DNA of 64,000 nucleotides from Sphingosinicella sp942492965 (GTDB taxonomy: Bacteria; Pseudomonadota; Alphaproteobacteria; Sphingomonadales; Sphingomonadaceae), in contig OW818656.1 in NCBI GenBank assembly GCA_942492965.1, positions 3,100,001-3,164,000 of the forward strand, written 5' to 3'. The notes under the pieces are model-generated. The model worked only from the letters and a program-made list of their open reading frames with translations. It did no database searches and was not told the origin of the DNA. The translations under genes were made by a program, and so were the position numbers. This document shows, one piece after another, positions 51,439 to 60,257 of this stretch (positions are counted from its first letter, which is position 1; each line of letters starts with the position of its first letter).

Positions 51439-53679
51439 TTACCCGGCGAGACCGGCGTGTCTCGGCGCGGGCAAGGGATGCGGTGCGCCGGTTTCCTCCT
51501 GCGGTTCGTTTTCGGCCGTACTGGAGGCGAGCGCGATGCCGGTATCGAAGTTCGCCGCCGCGAGCTTGCGGACGGCGGCGGGCTGAATGAGGCGCGTCGC
51601 CGCGGAGAGCTTGATCTGCGGCGCTTCGGGTTCGGGCGCGGGCGCGGGCAGGGCCTGCACCGTGAGATCGGCCGCCCACAGCCGACGGATCACCGCACCC
51701 GCGACCGCAAGCGCGGACGGCCGCTGCGTGTTGACCTGGATCCGGTTCGTGAACAGCCAGACGATCAGGCGGTCTCGCGCCTCTTCGGAATGGAAATCGA
51801 ACGCGACGCCGATCCGGCGGCCCGTTCGGCGGACGAAACCGCGAACGATGCCGACTTCGGGGAGAACCACTTGCACGCGCTCACCGATCGCAAGATCGGC
51901 CGGTTCGTCGACCTCCATGCCGAGGCCGGACAGGGAGATATCGCCCTTGCCGGAGGTGATCATGTGTCCGGCATCGCTGAGCAGCGATAGCGGTTGCTGG
52001 ATCTCGAACCGTTCCTCACCGCGAATGCGCGGCTTTTCGAGGCACATCATCGCGACGAGGATCATCACGAGCATGTTGAGCAGAAGCCAGAAGCTCACCA
52101 TCGGCAGCAGTTCATCTTGTACGACGATGCGATAATCCGCGCCCATGTTCGCGACCATGCCCGCCACGCTCGCGGCGATCAGGAAGAGGCAGGAAAAGAG
52201 CACCCGCGTTTCCCAGTTGCCGCCGCCCGCCGCGGAGCCCTTGGGCGTGACCTTGAAGACGTGGCCGTGCGGCTTGATCAGGGTCTGCAGGACGACAGGG
52301 AGAATACGGAACATCTGGAAGACCGCGAGAACCTGCGCCGCGAGCGGATAATACCGGCCGGGCGCGAGCAGCGTGATGCCGACAAGCAGCGCCAGCACCA
52401 GCGGCAGCAGATAAACCGTGAGACTGACGAGATCGACGTCGATCATCGGCGACAGGTTGAAGAGCATGAACATGATCGGCATCAGGATCGCGAAGGCCGA
52501 CTGCAGACCCTGCGTGATCCATGCCGAGGGCAGGAACATCAGGCGGTGCCGCAGCTTGAGGCCGGGTCCGAGCGGGCCTTCCTTCAGATAGAGAATCTGG
52601 ATCGCGCCCTGCGCCCAGCGCTGCCGCTGCACGAAGAACGCCGCCGTGCTTTCCGCCGCGAGGCCGTAGGCCAGCGGTTCGTTGAGATAGCGTGTGACAT
52701 AGCCCTGGCGTAGGCTGGCCAGCGTCAGCAGCATGTCTTCGGTGATCGAACCTTCGGGGAGACCGCCGCCGATATCCTCGAACAATTTGCGCCGCGTCAC
52801 TGAATTCGAGCCGCAGCAGAACGAGGCATCCCAGCCGTCGCGGCCGGGCATGATGGCTTCGAAGAAGAAGCGCTGATCGTCCGGCATCGCCTGCTGCAGG
52901 CCGAGGTTCGTCTGCATCGGATCGTGGTTGTAGAAGCTGTGCGGGATCTGGACGATGCCGATCTTCTCGTCTTCGAAGAAGCCCATCGTGCGGAGCAGGA
53001 AATCGCGTCTCGGCACGAAATCGGCGTCGAACACAGCCACATACGGCGCGGTCGTGAGCGTGAGGGCGTGATTGATATTGCCGGCCTTGGCGCCCTTGTT
53101 GTCGGGGCGGTTGATGTAGCCGGCGCCCTTGGCGACGCAGAGGTCGCGCACCCATTGCCTGCGCCCATCATCAAGCACCCAGATCCGCGCGTCGGGCCAG
53201 TTGAGCGCGAGGCATCCGAGGATGGTTTTTTCCAGAACGTCGCGGGGCTCGTTGTAGGTTGCGATAAACACGTCGACGGCGGGCAGCTTCGCGGCGCTTT
53301 CGGTCCATCGCGCGCGGAGCAGGGCTTCGCCCGCGTCGGCTTCGGCGGATCGGTCGGTGGGGCGGGAGAGGATCGCGAGCAGGATCGCGGCGTCAAACAG
53401 GGCCGCGATTTCCACAGTGAGGCAGAGGAGCGGCCACCACAGGTCACTCGGACCGCCCGACCACGGAATCGTCCGCGTGATCCGCCAGTGGAGATAGTAG
53501 AGGATCGTGGCCCCGACAGTCGCGATGATGCCGGCCCGGCTGTAGCGGACACCGCCGAACAGGATCAGCGCCCCAAGCACAAGGGCGAGGGGCGCCAGCG
53601 TTTCGATCAGCGGCAGCGTGTTCAAGACGATCAGATCGTTCGGCTGAACCGCACTTCGGCCAGCCGCCCGACATCGCAC
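51439..53679 (-). CDS. Family 2 glycan synthase with PilZ domain (cellulose synthase-like)
   Basis: 746 residues (GTG 53679, overlapping the HlyD gene by 49 bases; a TTG near 53626 is possible). N-terminal TM helices, then a GT2 domain with VLDDG (about 170), DAD at 218-220, TED at 313-315 and QRQRW at 351-355, the full processive-synthase set. More TM helices follow, then a PilZ domain with RGEER (553-557) and D-x-S-x-x-G (580-585), both needed for cyclic-di-GMP binding. A Pro/Ala-rich tail ends the protein. With the HlyD-like partner it resembles BgsA (mixed-linkage glucan) or Alg8/44 systems more than the bcs operon, since no bcsB/C is present. Confidence 0.92.
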   Translation of the reverse strand: MRCRAAGRSAVQPNDLIVLNTLPLIETLAPLALVLGALILFGGVRYSRAGIIATVGATILYYLHWRITRTIPWSGGPSDLWWPLLCLTVEIAALFDAAILLAILSRPTDRSAEADAGEALLRARWTESAAKLPAVDVFIATYNEPRDVLEKTILGCLALNWPDARIWVLDDGRRQWVRDLCVAKGAGYINRPDNKGAKAGNINHALTLTTAPYVAVFDADFVPRRDFLLRTMGFFEDEKIGIVQIPHSFYNHDPMQTNLGLQQAMPDDQRFFFEAIMPGRDGWDASFCCGSNSVTRRKLFEDIGGGLPEGSITEDMLLTLASLRQGYVTRYLNEPLAYGLAAESTAAFFVQRQRWAQGAIQILYLKEGPLGPGLKLRHRLMFLPSAWITQGLQSAFAILMPIMFMLFNLSPMIDVDLVSLTVYLLPLVLALLVGITLLAPGRYYPLAAQVLAVFQMFRILPVVLQTLIKPHGHVFKVTPKGSAAGGGNWETRVLFSCLFLIAASVAGMVANMGADYRIVVQDELLPMVSFWLLLNMLVMILVAMMCLEKPRIRGEERFEIQQPLSLLSDAGHMITSGKGDISLSGLGMEVDEPADLAIGERVQVVLPEVGIVRGFVRRTGRRIGVAFDFHSEEARDRLIVWLFTNRIQVNTQRPSALAVAGAVIRRLWAADLTVQALPAPAPEPEAPQIKLSAATRLIQPAAVRKLAAANFDTGIALASSTAENEPQEETGAPHPLPAPRHAGLAG

Positions 53680-54815
53680 CTGCGGCTGGGATCGACCGTA
53701 TCCGGGGCGGAGGCGGAAAGCGCGACGTCCACGAGGATCTCGCGGGCGCCGGGTTTCGTGTAGGTGGACGCGGCCAGCAGCCGCTCCTCGCGGCGGCTCG
53801 CGGCGCCGGAGATGCTGGAAATGCGGCCTTTCATCCAGCGGTCGGAGCCGATCAGGCGCACGTCGGCGGGGCCGCCGGGCACGATGGCTTCGGCCTTGCG
53901 TTCCGGCAGCGCGACCTGAACGAAACGGCGGCGGCAGTCGACGAGGTCGAGGATGGGCTCGCCGGCGCGCACGGCGGCGCCGGAGCTTGCGGTTGCCGCC
54001 CAGATGAGCGTTCCAGCTGGCGCGCGGTAGCTAGCGCGGGCGAGCGCGTCTTTCAGGCGCAGCTTTGCCTGCGTGAGCTGCGCGGTGGCATCGCCCAGCG
54101 TCTTTTCGATGATCTGGCGCTGCAGCATCAGCCGGTCCGCCTGCTGCGTGGCATAAGGCGCGTCATTGTAGCTGTCGCCGATGAAGACGCCGGCGCGTGC
54201 TGCCTTTTCGGTCACTTCGATCGAACGCAGCTTCGCGGCGGCGCTGCTGCATTCGCTGCTTGTGCGCGTTGCCGCGGCTTCGGCCTTTTCCACGGCGGCG
54301 GGGGACATGAAGCCTTCGTTCGCCAGCTTGCGCACGCGCGCAAGCGTCGCCGCCTGCTGCACGCGTTCCGCCTGGCAACCATTCAGATCGGCAAGGGCTG
54401 CGCCGCGATCCTCGCCGAGGCGCGCGCTCGTGGCGAAATTGAACGCCACCGCGCGCTTTTCCAGCCGCTGCTCTTCGCTGCGAAGCTCGGCGAGCTGGCG
54501 CTCGGCAAGATCGATCTGCGCCTGCGCCAGATCGGCCGCTGCAGCGAGGTCCGCGACGTCTCCGGTATCCTGCGACAGATCGAGCAGCCGGATTGAGGAG
54601 GCCTTCGCAAAATAGCGGCCATCGGCAGGCAGGTCCGCCACCGTGCCATCAACCGGCGCGGACAGGCGAATGAGCGGCGCGTTGATCGCCGCCTGCGTCG
54701 AGACGTCGTTGAAGACATACGGCGCGAAGCCGACCGCGCCGAGAGCGATGAGCGACGCGGCAAGCACAAGGCGTGTGCTGCGCGCGCGGGCGAAATTCTG
54801 GACGTTGATGTTCAT
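53631..54815 (-). CDS. HlyD/membrane-fusion-type protein, polysaccharide export partner
   Basis: 394 residues from ATG 54815 (a TTG 21 bases upstream is less likely). One TM helix near residues 12-35, then a lipoyl-like half-motif, a long coiled coil (about 75-240, rich in Ala, Leu, Glu and Arg), and a closing beta-barrel part. It is like the BgsB/Alg44 periplasmic partners of glycan synthases, spanning the periplasm to guide the polymer. It is the first gene of the minus-strand synthase unit. The upstream gap holds the palindromes CCGGC-TAAT-GCCGG (54867-54880) and GGGTTAACCC (54879-54888). Confidence 0.87.
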   Translation of the reverse strand: MNINVQNFARARSTRLVLAASLIALGAVGFAPYVFNDVSTQAAINAPLIRLSAPVDGTVADLPADGRYFAKASSIRLLDLSQDTGDVADLAAAADLAQAQIDLAERQLAELRSEEQRLEKRAVAFNFATSARLGEDRGAALADLNGCQAERVQQAATLARVRKLANEGFMSPAAVEKAEAAATRTSSECSSAAAKLRSIEVTEKAARAGVFIGDSYNDAPYATQQADRLMLQRQIIEKTLGDATAQLTQAKLRLKDALARASYRAPAGTLIWAATASSGAAVRAGEPILDLVDCRRRFVQVALPERKAEAIVPGGPADVRLIGSDRWMKGRISSISGAASRREERLLAASTYTKPGAREILVDVALSASAPDTVDPSRRCDVGRLAEVRFSRTI

Positions 54816-54952
54816 GTTTTGCGGCCCTTGCCCCAAATAGGGGTTGTGCCGTCTTGATAAACAAATCCGGCTAATGCCGGGTTAACCCCACGTGTTCAGA
54901 ATTTAGGCGCGCGCAGTTCGAAACACCGCGCTTCAAGCAAGGGCGGCGACGT

Positions 54953-56266
54953 TTACGCTGCCGCTGCGATCGTTTCCCGAAGCATCTCGACCATCGTGTC
55001 GATTTCAGCCTTCTCGACGATGAGGGGCGGGGACAAGGCAATGATGTCGCCCGTCACGCGGATCAGGAGCCCGCGCTGGAAGCAATCCGTGAACACGTCG
55101 TAGGCGCGGCTGCCCGGCGCGCCTTCGCGCGACGCGAGCTCGATCCCTGCGACAAGGCCGATGGCGCGAATGTCGGTGATCGTCGGCAGGTCGCGCAGGC
55201 TGAAAACGGCCTCTTTCCAGTACGTTTCAAGCTCTGCCGCGCGCGTGAGGAGGCCTTCCCGCGCGTAGATGTCGAGCGTCGCCATGCCCGCCGCGCAGGC
55301 GACCGGGTGGCCCGAGTAGGTGTAGCCGTGGAAAAGCTCGATGGCGGACTCCGGCCCCTGCATCAGCGCATCGTGAACGTCCCGCGCGCAGAAGACCGCG
55401 CCCATCGGCACCGCGCCGTTGGTGATGGCCTTGGCGGTCGTCACGATGTCGGGCCGCACGCCGAACCTCTCCGTTGCGAACGGCGTGCCGAGACGTCCGA
55501 AACCCGTGATCACCTCGTCGAAGATCAGCAGGATGCCGTGCCGCGTCGCGATCTCGCGAAGCCGCTCCAGATAGCCCTTCGGCGGCAGCAAGACGCCGGT
55601 GGAGCCTGCCATCGGTTCGACGATCACCGCCGCGATCGTTTCCGCGCCGTGCAGGCCGACGAGCCGCTCGAGGTCGTCGGCGAGCTCGGCGCCATGCTCC
55701 GGCAAATCCTGCGAAAAGGCGTTGCGCGCGGGGTCGTGCGTGTGGCGCAGGTGATCGGTGCCGGGGAGGGTGGGAAACACGCGCCGGTTGTTGACGAGGC
55801 CGCCCACCGAGATACCGCCGAAGCCGACGCCGTGATAGCCGCGTTCACGACCGATGAAGCGCGTGCGCGTGCCTTGCCCGATCGCGCGCTGGTAGGCGAC
55901 GGCGATTTTGAGCGCCGTATCGACCGCTTCGGAACCGGAATTCGTGAAGAAGATGCGATCGAGCCCCGCGGGCGCGATCTCGCCGAGCCGCTCGGCGAAG
56001 CGGAATGCGATGGGGTGCCCCATCTGGAACGTCGGCGCATAATCGAGCGTGCGCAGCTGTTCGCCGACCGCCTCGGCGATTTCGCGCCGGCCGTGACCGG
56101 CATTGACGCACCAGAGGCCGGCAGTGCCGTCCAGAACACGCCTGCCATCGTCGCTGCGATAATACATGCCCTCCGCTTCCGCGAGCAGGCGCGGCGCGGC
56201 CTTGAACTGCCGGTTCGCGGTGAACGGCATCCAGAAATTATCGAGGGCAGGGGTGTTGGTCGGCAT
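54953..56266 (-). CDS. Class III omega-aminotransferase (beta-alanine:pyruvate type)
   Basis: 437 residues from ATG 56266, with AGGA upstream. Fold-type I class III enzyme: FTNSGSEAVDTALK near 107-120, IFDEVITGFGR (Asp250) and the PLP Lys279 in TTAKAITNG. LWCVNAGHGR and YAPTFQMGHP are typical of beta-alanine/omega-amino acid:pyruvate transaminases. It would move the amino group from an omega- or beta-amino acid, or a diamine, to pyruvate. It is divergent from an XRE-cupin regulator. A link to BapA products is possible but the gene is 27 kb away and lacks the TetR operator. Confidence 0.9.
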   Translation of the reverse strand: MPTNTPALDNFWMPFTANRQFKAAPRLLAEAEGMYYRSDDGRRVLDGTAGLWCVNAGHGRREIAEAVGEQLRTLDYAPTFQMGHPIAFRFAERLGEIAPAGLDRIFFTNSGSEAVDTALKIAVAYQRAIGQGTRTRFIGRERGYHGVGFGGISVGGLVNNRRVFPTLPGTDHLRHTHDPARNAFSQDLPEHGAELADDLERLVGLHGAETIAAVIVEPMAGSTGVLLPPKGYLERLREIATRHGILLIFDEVITGFGRLGTPFATERFGVRPDIVTTAKAITNGAVPMGAVFCARDVHDALMQGPESAIELFHGYTYSGHPVACAAGMATLDIYAREGLLTRAAELETYWKEAVFSLRDLPTITDIRAIGLVAGIELASREGAPGSRAYDVFTDCFQRGLLIRVTGDIIALSPPLIVEKAEIDTMVEMLRETIAAAA

Positions 56267-56307
56267 GTGTTGTCCTTTCTCAAGCACTCGAACACTCGGA
56301 GCACGTT

Positions 56308-56322
56308 AAAACAAGCCGTTTT
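56308..56322. promoter_or_regulatory. Inverted repeat in aminotransferase/XRE divergent region
   Basis: AAAAC-AAGCC-GTTTT, perfect 5-bp arms, within the 100-base divergent region. It may be the operator of the XRE-cupin regulator; short arms make this tentative. Confidence 0.35.
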
Positions 56323-56366
56323 CTTTATGCTTTGCCCGGCACGCGTTTCGGCGCATTGAAGGCAAG

Positions 56367-56966
56367 GTGTTGAGTGTGGTTCAACAACATGAACGCATGG
56401 AGGCGCGCGCGGTGGCTGAAGATATCGGGGTGGGATGGCGACTGCGTCATGTGCGCCATGCGGCGGGCCTCTCGCAGCGTGTCCTCGCGAAGCGCGCGGG
56501 GATCACGAACTCCACGATCTCGCTCATCGAGGCGGACCGCGCCAATCCGTCGCTCGGCGCCCTGAAGCGCATTCTCGATGCGATCCCGGTCGGCCTGTCG
56601 GAATTTTTCGCGCTGGAGCGGGAACGGGACGACGCGACGTTCCATGCGGCGGACGACCTCATTGAAATCGGCAAGGGGAACGTCTCGTACCGCCAGGTCG
56701 GGCGATCGATGACGGGGCGCAAGCTGCAGATGCTCGACGAATGCTACAAGCCGGGCTCGGACACAGGCCGCATCCCGCTGAGCCATGACGGCGAGGAAGC
56801 CGGCATCGTCATTTCGGGCCAGATCGAAGTGACCGTCGGGAACGAACGGCGTGTCCTCGGCCCGGGCGACGCCTACAGCTTCGACAGCCGGACACCGCAC
56901 CGCTTTCGCTGCGTGAGCGCCGAACCCGCGCGTGTGGTCAGCGCCTGCACGCCGCCGACATTTTGA
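56367..56966 (+). CDS. XRE-cupin transcriptional regulator, PuuR-like
   Basis: 199 residues (GTG 56367; ATG 56397 is an alternative). The N-terminal helix-turn-helix (WRLRHVRHAAGLSQRVLAKRAGITNSTISLIEADR) is joined to a C-terminal cupin fold (about 115-195, LSHDGEEAGIVISGQIEV ... FDSRTPHRF), the layout of PuuR, which represses putrescine use and responds to the amine. It is divergent from the omega-aminotransferase and probably controls it. Its stop is 12 bases from the LysR gene stop (convergent). Confidence 0.9.
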   Translation: MLSVVQQHERMEARAVAEDIGVGWRLRHVRHAAGLSQRVLAKRAGITNSTISLIEADRANPSLGALKRILDAIPVGLSEFFALERERDDATFHAADDLIEIGKGNVSYRQVGRSMTGRKLQMLDECYKPGSDTGRIPLSHDGEEAGIVISGQIEVTVGNERRVLGPGDAYSFDSRTPHRFRCVSAEPARVVSACTPPTF

Positions 56967-56978
56967 ACCGAGCGTCTC

Positions 56979-57914
56979 TCAGGGCCAGAAATCTTCCCCG
57001 CCCCGGCGATCCGCAAAGGCTTTCGCGACAGCCTGCGCCGTTTCGACAAGGCTGTTGATGACGGGGATCGTAGGCGGCGTCTTGTAGGACGCATACATCG
57101 CCCAGGGCGGGAAATTCTCCTTCACCTTGATGACGGCAAGGTCGCCTGCCGCGATCCATGGGCGGGCGAGGAGCACGGGGACGGGCATCACGCCGAAGCC
57201 GAGCGCGACCATCTGGATGCCGGTGCCGGGCGAGTAACCGCAGGAGATGCGCATCGTCTTCGGGTCGTCGGGCGCGTAGTTCGGGTTGTGACGCTTCAGA
57301 TATTCCACCTGCCACATGTAGCCGGGGGTCGAGGGCGGCGGCATGATGATGGGCAACTCGCAAAGCTGCTCGATGTTCATGGGCCTGTCGATCTTGAACT
57401 TGTGCGGATTCGCCAGCCATTCGATGCGATAGTTGCACAAGGGGGCGTTGACGATGCGGGGCTCGTCGATGCCGTTTGCAATGAGCGCGATGTCGATCTC
57501 GTCGTTCATCAGCATACGGCTGAGATTGGGCGCGCTGTCGGTGATCATGTCGAACTGATAGTCGGCGAACGTCGTCGTCAGCATGGAGACGAGATCGGGC
57601 ATCCAGCTGAGGCTGATCGCGTCGGACGCGCCGATGCGCAGCGGTCGGCCGAGGACATTGTCTTCCGACGCTACCGATTTCAGCTCCCGCGAAAGCTGCA
57701 CGATCTGCTCGCAGCGATCGAGGATGCGGCGCCCTGCGGGCGTCAGCTCGAAGCCTTTGACATGGCGTTCGTAGAGCGTGACGCCGAGAAGCTCCTCGAG
57801 CGCGACGATCCTTCCCGAAACGGCAGGCTGGCTCGCATGGAGCTTTTCGGCCGTCCGGCTGAAGCTCTTCAGACGCGCCAGCCAAAGGAAAGTTTCAAGA
57901 AAGCGCGTGTTCAT
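56979..57914 (-). CDS. LysR-family transcriptional regulator
   Basis: 311 residues from ATG 57914; the longer frame reads as non-protein. Winged helix at the N-terminus (FLETFLWLARLKSFSRTAEKLHASQPAVSGRIVALEELLG) and the type-2 periplasmic-binding effector domain after about residue 90. It is divergent from hyuA, 283 bases away, the standard position of a LysR activator for that operon. Two perfect inverted repeats lie in the gap and are candidate binding sites. Confidence 0.92.
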   Translation of the reverse strand: MNTRFLETFLWLARLKSFSRTAEKLHASQPAVSGRIVALEELLGVTLYERHVKGFELTPAGRRILDRCEQIVQLSRELKSVASEDNVLGRPLRIGASDAISLSWMPDLVSMLTTTFADYQFDMITDSAPNLSRMLMNDEIDIALIANGIDEPRIVNAPLCNYRIEWLANPHKFKIDRPMNIEQLCELPIIMPPPSTPGYMWQVEYLKRHNPNYAPDDPKTMRISCGYSPGTGIQMVALGFGVMPVPVLLARPWIAAGDLAVIKVKENFPPWAMYASYKTPPTIPVINSLVETAQAVAKAFADRRGGEDFWP

Positions 57915-57998
57915 GCAGGCGTCCCGTTCGGCACATTTGTCTCCGTGCGCATGGTAGCTGCCTGTTCGCGAACATCCAGCCGGAGCTGCACTGACGCG

Positions 57999-58059
57999 CC
58001 ATCGTTTCTTCCGATGGAATTCGATCAGCCATTGTTTGGGGGCGGACAAAAACCCCCAA
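57999..58059. promoter_or_regulatory. Two inverted repeats in the LysR/hyuA divergent region
   Basis: CCATCG-N7-CGATGG (57999-58017) and TTGGGGG-N10-CCCCCAA (58036-58059), both with perfect arms. The first, 19 bp long with a 7-base gap, has the size of a LysR dyad; the second could be a hairpin or a second binding site. The rest of the 283-base gap shows no feature. Confidence 0.45.
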
Positions 58060-58197
58060 TTTTACGTGAGTATTATGTTTTCTGATCGGAGTTCATCGGA
58101 AAATCGCGTTGGCTGTCCTCGCCGCCGCCGCGTTACCCCAAAGATGAAACGACAGGTGCCCGTTCTCGGGTCCGGTCGTCTGGAAGAGGGGTTTTGA

Positions 58198-60237
58198 ATG
58201 TATCGTATCGGGTTCGATGTTGGCGGGACCTTCACCGATTTCACCATGCTGGATGAAGACGGCGGGTCGGTTCACTATTTCAAGGTGCCCTCCACGCCGC
58301 ACGACCCTTCCGAAGCGATCGAAACAGGCCTCGCAGCACTCATTAACGTTCACAGCATCGATCCGACGCGGATTCGCCATCTGGGCCATGGCACGACCGT
58401 GGCGACAAACATGGTGATCGAACGCAAGGGTGCGCTGACCGGCCTCATCACCACGCGAGGCTTCCGCGACACGCTGGAGATCGGGCGGCAGACGCGGCCG
58501 CATCTCTACGACTATTCGATCAGCCGCCCGACACCGCTCGTTACCCGCGAACTGCGGCTGGAGGTCGATGAGCGCATCCTGTCCGACGGCACGGTGGAAG
58601 TGCCGCTGAACGAGGAGCAGGTCGCGGAAGCAGCCCGCAAGCTCGGCGAGGCTGGCGTGGGTGCGGTCGTCATCTGCTTCCTGCACAGCTATCGCCGGCC
58701 CGAGCACGAGCGTCGCGCCGCCGAGATCGTCCGCGCGATCCTGCCCGAGGCCTATGTCAGCCTTTCGTCGAGCGTTCTCCCCGAATTCCGTGAGTTCGAG
58801 CGCATGTCGACGACCGTGCTCAACGCCTACATGGGTCCGCGCATGGGGACGTATCTCGAACGTCTGCTCGGCCGCGTCTCCGATCTCGGCATCACCGGCG
58901 AACTCAACACCGTCCATTCCAACGGCGGCCTTATGTCCGTGCCGACCGTGCGCGAAATCCCGGTGCGAACCTGTGTTTCGGGGCCGGCGGCGGGCGTGAT
59001 CGGCGCGGCGGAGATCGGCCGTGTCGCGAACTTCCCCAATCTCGTCACCTTCGATGTCGGCGGAACCTCGACGGACGTATCGGTCATCGTCGGCGGCAAG
59101 CCGCTGTTCGCTTCGGATCGGCTCGTTGCCGATTATCCGGTGAAAACACCGATGATCGACATCCACGTGATCGGTGCCGGCGGCGGCAGCATCGCGGCGA
59201 TCGACGATGCGGGCGCGCTCAAGGTCGGGCCGCGTAGCGCCGGGGCGGCGCCGGGGCCGGTCGCTTACGGGCGCGGCGGCACGGAACCGACGATCACAGA
59301 TGCCAATATCGTGCTCGGACGGCTCGATCCGGTCTCGCTTCTGGAAGGGCGCCTGCCCGTGGACGCAGCGGCAGCGCGCAAGGCGATCGAGGAGCAGATC
59401 GCCCAGCCCCTCGGCCTTTCGGTCGAGGAGGCGGCTTACGGCATCCTGCGGATCGCGAACGCGAACATGAGCCGGGCCATTCGATCGGTTTCCACCGAGC
59501 GCGGACACGACGTGCGCGATTTTGCGCTCTTCGCCTATGGTGGGGCAGGGCCGCTCCATGCCTGCGATCTTGCGCAGGATTGCGGTATCCGCACCGTGCT
59601 GGTGCCGCAGGAGCCGGGCACGTTGTGCGCGCGCGGCATCCTGCTTTCCGACATCAACATGGATTTCGTGCGCAGCGAACTCAGTATCGCGACCCCGGCG
59701 GCGTGGGCGCGCGCTTGCGCGGTCCTCACCGAAATGGAAGCCGAAGCTGTCGCATGGCTAAGCCGCGAAGGGGTGCCCGAAGGTGACAGGGTCCTGCGGA
59801 TCATGGTGGACGCGCGCTATGACGGCCAGAACTTCGAGGTTTCCGTGCCGCTGGATGGCGCGCACGCTGATGGCCTTGAAGACCTGATCGCCCGTTTCCG
59901 CCGCCAGCATGTGCAGGAATACGGCTACGACGTCTCCGACCGGCCGGTCGAGATCGTGAACTGCCGCGTGCAGGCGATCGGCCGCGTGTCGCGCGTTCCC
60001 ATCGCGCCGCCCGTGCCGGTGTCGGGGCTGGACGCGGTGAAGGGACGGAGGCCCGTATACTTCGGCGCACAGGGTTGGGTTGAAACCTCGATCTACCGTC
60101 GGGGTCAGCTTCCGATCGGCCGAACCTTCGCGGGACCGGCGATTATCGAGGAAATGAGCTCCACGCTCATCGTGCGGCCTGGGCAGACCGTCACGGTCGA
60201 TCCGGTCGGGAATCTCATCGTGTCGGTGTTCGAGTAG
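58198..60237 (+). CDS. Hydantoinase/oxoprolinase A-subunit family protein
   Basis: 679 residues, an actin-like ATPase fold. Nucleotide motifs: IGFDVGGTFTDFTMLD at the N-terminus and TFDVGGTSTDVSVIVGG near residue 285; HGTTVATN binds phosphate. GGAAGAGGGG precedes ATG 58198. Members with subunit B are ATP-dependent N-methylhydantoinases, 5-oxoprolinases and acetone/acetophenone carboxylases; the reaction here cannot be fixed. It is divergent from LysR, followed 20 bases on by the B subunit. Confidence 0.9.
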   Translation: MYRIGFDVGGTFTDFTMLDEDGGSVHYFKVPSTPHDPSEAIETGLAALINVHSIDPTRIRHLGHGTTVATNMVIERKGALTGLITTRGFRDTLEIGRQTRPHLYDYSISRPTPLVTRELRLEVDERILSDGTVEVPLNEEQVAEAARKLGEAGVGAVVICFLHSYRRPEHERRAAEIVRAILPEAYVSLSSSVLPEFREFERMSTTVLNAYMGPRMGTYLERLLGRVSDLGITGELNTVHSNGGLMSVPTVREIPVRTCVSGPAAGVIGAAEIGRVANFPNLVTFDVGGTSTDVSVIVGGKPLFASDRLVADYPVKTPMIDIHVIGAGGGSIAAIDDAGALKVGPRSAGAAPGPVAYGRGGTEPTITDANIVLGRLDPVSLLEGRLPVDAAAARKAIEEQIAQPLGLSVEEAAYGILRIANANMSRAIRSVSTERGHDVRDFALFAYGGAGPLHACDLAQDCGIRTVLVPQEPGTLCARGILLSDINMDFVRSELSIATPAAWARACAVLTEMEAEAVAWLSREGVPEGDRVLRIMVDARYDGQNFEVSVPLDGAHADGLEDLIARFRRQHVQEYGYDVSDRPVEIVNCRVQAIGRVSRVPIAPPVPVSGLDAVKGRRPVYFGAQGWVETSIYRRGQLPIGRTFAGPAIIEEMSSTLIVRPGQTVTVDPVGNLIVSVFE

Positions 60238-60257
60238 GAGGCGCGGAGGTGGCAGAC

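Noticed and set aside
51439..54815. A cellulose (bcs) operon
   Set aside because: The GT2 synthase resembles BcsA, but no bcsB, bcsC or bcsZ is adjacent; the HlyD-like partner fits other glycan systems.
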